Below, piece after piece: positions 6,622-9,808 of a DNA stretch of 9,808 nt. Origin of the DNA: Bacillota bacterium (GTDB lineage Bacteria > Bacillota > Clostridia > Acetivibrionales > DTU013); the NCBI GenBank assembly GCA_023411715.1, contig JAEYOM010000067.1, positions 1 through 9,808 on the forward strand. Direction: 5' to 3'. A program made the translations under genes and the position numbers. The notes under the pieces are model-generated. The model made no database searches. It worked only from the letters and a program-made list of their open reading frames with translations, and was not told the DNA's origin. How positions within the stretch are numbered: the first letter of the stretch is position 1; each line of letters begins with the position of its first letter.

Positions 6622-8151
6622 ATGAGTATCAGAAAAAGGATGACCATGGGCTTCATATTCGTCATAATCCTTACGGTCCTGATACTGGAAATACTGATCA
6701 TCAATATAGTCCGCGTCAATTATTACAATAACCTCGAGGCAAACCTCCGCAACCAGCTGAAGGTTTCCTGCGAGCTGTATTCAAGATACTTTTCCGACGC
6801 TACTCTTTCTGATAATGTGCTCAATAATGTCGATACGTTCTGGAAGCAGTCCAATGCACAGGTACAGATAATCGACACGAATGGTCGCGTACTTATGGAC
6901 TCCATCGGTTACATGCCTAAAAGCAACGAGCGGCTGCCCGACGTGGACGACGCATTGAAAACAGGTTACGGGGCCTGGTTCGGGAAGGCCGATTATGACA
7001 GTAACGGGATAATGGCTGTTTCTCAGACATTAAAATCCGACGGCGTTGCAGTAGGCGTTCTTCGGTTCATCAGCACTCTCAAAGCGGTAAATGAGGATGT
7101 TTACGCCGTAGCCAGGGTATTTATCATAATCGGAGTAATCGTATCGGCCATATCTGCTTTTCTGAGCTTGCTGATCTCCAACACCATAGTCAATCCTCTC
7201 AAAAAAGTCACTGCAGTTGCTGCAAAAATGGCCTCCGGAGATTATCACATCCGCAGTGTGCGAACTTATAACGACGAAATAGGCAAGCTGTCCGAAACAT
7301 TGAATTTTCTTGCTGAAGAGATCGACAAGAGAGACAGGCTGAAAAATGATTTTATTTCATCTATCTCACATGAACTGCGAACCCCGTTGACTTCTATCAA
7401 AGGCTGGGCGGTCACGCTCATGGAAGTTGGAAGTGAAGAAGCGGCCGGCGGTGAGGAACGTATCGGAGATATTATGAATACGGGCGGCGAAAATAGCGAA
7501 GGCAGCGGAAATAGCGAGGGTAGAGAGAATAGCGGGGACAAGGAAGCAAGGACTGAAGAACCTGTAAAAGCCGAAAACAGGGAGTTGTTCTCAACAGGCC
7601 TCGATATAATAGAAAAGGAATGCGACCGGCTGACACAGATGGTAGAAGAGCTGCTTGATTTCTCAAGGCTTACATCGGGCAAGCTCAGTATCAGAAAAGA
7701 AAAGGTGCCGCTCGCCGAATTCGTAGATACTGTCGGAAGACAGCTTGCTCCCAGGGCAGCCAGGGATGGACTCCATTTCGTCGTGGAAGCGGAGGAAGGG
7801 CTGCCGGATATCATCTCCGACGCAAACCGTCTGAAGCAGGTGATTATAAATATTCTGGACAACGCGTTCCGGTTTACACCTGCGGGAGGTAAGGTTCTGT
7901 TCAAAACTGAAATCAGCGGAGGCGAGATCATTTTTACAGTAAGCGATACGGGCTGCGGTATACCGGCAGATGAAATGCCTTATATAAAAGAAAAATTCTT
8001 TAAGGGGAAAAACAGTAAAATGGGCAATGGAATAGGACTGTCTATCTGTGATGAGATCATAAGGCTCATGAACGGCAGTTTTTCAATTTACAGCCAGACC
8101 GGCAAGGGTACGAGCATCATTATCCGTATTCCTGCCGTGACGGAGGTTTAG
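6622..8151 (+). CDS. Membrane sensor histidine kinase with insert in the DHp domain
   Basis: A kinase of about 509 residues that should autophosphorylate and pass phosphate to the upstream response regulator. Layout: TM1 at about 9-31, an external sensor region of about 125 residues, TM2 at about 163-185, HAMP at about 186-238, DHp with H250 in SISHELRTPL, and an ATPase domain with N414 (NILDNAFRFTP), D442 (DTGCGIP) and the GNGIGL box at 468-473. All catalytic motifs are intact. Between the two DHp helices is an extra stretch of about 45 residues (about 271-318) rich in Gly, Ser, Asn and Glu and containing a 6-residue repeat. The start MSIRKRM is preceded by AGGAAGG (6607-6613), 8 bases before the ATG; an in-frame ATG at 6565 inside the regulator gene has no such site. 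The stimulus is unknown; the sensor region matches no motif I recognise. Confidence 0.95.
   Translation: MSIRKRMTMGFIFVIILTVLILEILIINIVRVNYYNNLEANLRNQLKVSCELYSRYFSDATLSDNVLNNVDTFWKQSNAQVQIIDTNGRVLMDSIGYMPKSNERLPDVDDALKTGYGAWFGKADYDSNGIMAVSQTLKSDGVAVGVLRFISTLKAVNEDVYAVARVFIIIGVIVSAISAFLSLLISNTIVNPLKKVTAVAAKMASGDYHIRSVRTYNDEIGKLSETLNFLAEEIDKRDRLKNDFISSISHELRTPLTSIKGWAVTLMEVGSEEAAGGEERIGDIMNTGGENSEGSGNSEGRENSGDKEARTEEPVKAENRELFSTGLDIIEKECDRLTQMVEELLDFSRLTSGKLSIRKEKVPLAEFVDTVGRQLAPRAARDGLHFVVEAEEGLPDIISDANRLKQVIINILDNAFRFTPAGGKVLFKTEISGGEIIFTVSDTGCGIPADEMPYIKEKFFKGKNSKMGNGIGLSICDEIIRLMNGSFSIYSQTGKGTSIIIRIPAVTEV
7489..7542 (+). repeat. 18-bp degenerate tandem repeat (3 copies) inside the kinase gene
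   Basis: Three in-frame units, 7489-7506, 7507-7524 and 7525-7542, share the core aatagcg and encode ENSEGS, GNSEGR and ENSGDK (kinase residues 290-307). They form the centre of the extra linker in the DHp domain. An 18-bp unit preserves the frame, so copy number could change without breaking the gene. Confidence 0.8.
8142..8146 (+). promoter_or_regulatory. Ribosome binding site of the lipoprotein, inside the kinase 3' end
   Basis: GGAGG lies within the last codons of the kinase gene, 9 bases before the ATG at 8156. The kinase stop (8149-8151) is 4 bases before that ATG. This supports co-transcription and translational coupling. Confidence 0.75.
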
Positions 8152-8155
8152 CGGT

Positions 8156-9808
8156 ATGAATACGATGATTGTAAAGATCGATGGATCCGATTCATATAAA
8201 GCTTCCGGTAAAGGCTTGCGCCGGCGGCTTTCACTGCTCCTGTCCGCCGCTCTGCTTTCTGTCGCATTGTCAGGATGTACTCAGACAATAACTGATAACG
8301 CCGACAGGATTGCCAGGCCTTCAAACTCCGAAGCTTTATTTTTCGGCACCTGGAAGCTGGAAAGCTGCAGCGGCGGAAAGCTGGAGGGAGAGACCCCCGA
8401 CGCCCAGGCGTCTCTTGAAGAAGACAGCGTAAGTTTTGCACAGGACAGATTGGTGTACGCAGGTAACGAATATACAGATATCAGCTATAAAGTCAAACGT
8501 GTCGGCGTCGATGAGTACTTTCTGCATAAAAACACAGGTATACCTCCGGAGCTGGATTTAGCTAAGGGTGAGATCCTCGTTATCACAGTTTATTCGGAAG
8601 ATAACTTCCTGTTTGAGCTGTTAAGCCCCTCAAAAGAAGATATAAACAAATCATTAAACAGCATAATAGCTTCAATAGATGACCGGTTTTACAGAATGAG
8701 AAAAATATCGGATGAATTCACGGAAGCTGCCGATACAGAACAGCAAATACCGGGCCAGTCAAGCTCCGATCAGCAGGGTTCAGGCAAGCTGCTTCGCTCC
8801 GGGATACTGCTCGGGGTCAGGATCCCTGTCCGGACTAAAGACGGACTTGGAGATTATAAATACGGTACATACTGGATCTCAAGTGAAAATCGTACGCTTC
8901 GTTCCGTCCTTTACGCGGATGATATATTCCTTCCCAGGATGGACGGTTTCTGGAAGCTCAAAAATTACAAGAAACTTGGCCCTATTGGTACCGAGGATAT
9001 GTTGGTCGCATATAAGGTAACAAATACGGACAAATTGCAGATAACGAGCTTCCTCGGGAATGTATCGGAACGTATCGAAGCAGGGACCAGAAAAGCTATA
9101 ATGTATGTGGGAAATGATTATGTATGCGTGGAAAAAACAGTTTATGGCAGGGACTCGAATGTTTCAGGCGCAGAGGACGTGGCCGGGGCGACGTTCGGCA
9201 AACAGGGCAGCGGCAGTGATGTCAAAATGCTTAGGACGCTTCCGGTAGACAGTATTGCAAGTGTGGACGGCATAAAAATTTCAGACCTGGCAGGCGTCAA
9301 CGGTACCATAGCCATGGAAAGCGGTGTTTCCGAGGTCTTAAAGAATTCCGGATACCGTGGTGTGACCAATGCCGACGAAAATGAACAGGCTAAGAATTTC
9401 TCTTTATACAGAAAAACAGGCCATTGGTTTTTTAAGGGCCGCATCAACCTGGACCAGAAAGAACAGCTGCCTTATATGGATTTTAACCTGAACCTGATAC
9501 CGCCTGCCGATATGGTAGCCTATGATGTGCTGCAGGTGCCGTGGACGACCGTAAAGGATAAACTTCCTGATGCCGTCGACATATACACTTCTCCAAATAA
9601 AGACATGGCTGTTATTTTGACCAGGAGCAAAATTCTCGTATATGCCATTGAAAACAAGACCTTATCCGATGCTCCCCTTGCCTGGTTCAAGCTTGAAGAC
9701 GGAAGCTCGGTCATCATGGCGGAATGGGGTATAGGAGAGTACGCACCTATCTGGGAGAAATCCTTCACTAAAAACAATGAGACAAAGCAGGTCGCAGCAA
9801 TAAAGTAG
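8156..9808 (+). CDS. Large lipoprotein of unknown function, downstream of the two-component pair
   Basis: A 550-residue protein complete to the stop codon at the window's last base. Residues 20-41 form a lipoprotein signal (KGLRRR, a hydrophobic stretch, then lipobox L-S-G-C with C41), so the mature protein should be lipid-anchored on the outer face of the membrane. The stretch before the basic region is long (about 18 residues), but no later ATG fits. Residues 60-160 look like a small beta-barrel (FFGTWKLESC at the start, alternating strands after), as in lipocalin-like domains. A related DGFWKL occurs at 263-268 and GHWFFKG near 422-428; a Gln/Ser-rich linker lies near 195-210. The C-terminal 130 residues are also beta-rich. 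I do not recognise the family. Its coupling to the kinase suggests an accessory sensor or an output of the same signal. Confidence 0.85.
   Translation: MNTMIVKIDGSDSYKASGKGLRRRLSLLLSAALLSVALSGCTQTITDNADRIARPSNSEALFFGTWKLESCSGGKLEGETPDAQASLEEDSVSFAQDRLVYAGNEYTDISYKVKRVGVDEYFLHKNTGIPPELDLAKGEILVITVYSEDNFLFELLSPSKEDINKSLNSIIASIDDRFYRMRKISDEFTEAADTEQQIPGQSSSDQQGSGKLLRSGILLGVRIPVRTKDGLGDYKYGTYWISSENRTLRSVLYADDIFLPRMDGFWKLKNYKKLGPIGTEDMLVAYKVTNTDKLQITSFLGNVSERIEAGTRKAIMYVGNDYVCVEKTVYGRDSNVSGAEDVAGATFGKQGSGSDVKMLRTLPVDSIASVDGIKISDLAGVNGTIAMESGVSEVLKNSGYRGVTNADENEQAKNFSLYRKTGHWFFKGRINLDQKEQLPYMDFNLNLIPPADMVAYDVLQVPWTTVKDKLPDAVDIYTSPNKDMAVILTRSKILVYAIENKTLSDAPLAWFKLEDGSSVIMAEWGIGEYAPIWEKSFTKNNETKQVAAIK

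Noticed and set aside
7266..7931. Antisense open frame of 221 codons opposite the histidine kinase
   Set aside because: It is Ser/Pro/Leu-rich low complexity, as expected from the reverse of a Gly/Glu-rich kinase segment; the sense frame has all catalytic motifs.
8148..8441. Antisense open frame opposite the lipoprotein signal region
   Set aside because: No ribosome binding site or domain; the sense frame has a clear lipobox and coupled start.

Overview
The window looks like a chromosomal segment from a Clostridia-type Firmicute. GC is moderate (mid-40s % by eye), genes follow strong GGAGG-type ribosome binding sites, and the families present are a MacB/FtsX permease, a cupin-HTH regulator with an acyl-CoA synthetase, an OmpR/PhoB two-component pair and a lipobox lipoprotein. 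The genus cannot be fixed from the sequence alone. No rRNA, tRNA, CRISPR array, transposase or phage gene was seen.

Left part (1-2776, + strand): the 3' end of a gene for an exported, membrane-anchored protein built of repeated Ig-like (CARDB/NEW3-type) domains. It overlaps by 8 bases the start of a MacB/FtsX-type ABC permease. The two are probably the end of an export or envelope-stress operon whose ATPase lies upstream of the window. Positions 2777-2969, between convergent genes, are filled almost entirely by one nested palindromic element with perfect 20-bp outer arms.

Middle part (2970-5210, - strand): a translationally coupled pair, an HTH-cupin regulator followed with no intergenic base by an AMP-forming acyl-CoA synthetase of the medium-chain (MACS) type. 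The likely logic is control of carboxylate activation by a regulator that binds a small ligand or senses acyl status. Upstream is a divergent AT-rich intergenic region (5211-5506) with several inverted repeats, including two interlocked stems with pseudoknot topology.

Right part (5507-9808, + strand): a small protein resembling only region 2 of an ECF sigma factor, then a response regulator, a sensor histidine kinase and a large lipoprotein of unknown function. The last three are tightly spaced and probably one operon: the kinase would sense an envelope signal, the regulator would act on DNA, and the lipoprotein would sit outside the membrane as target, accessory sensor or effector. The kinase has an unusual repeat-containing low-complexity insert inside its dimerisation/phosphotransfer domain. 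The lipoprotein gene ends at the last base of the window.
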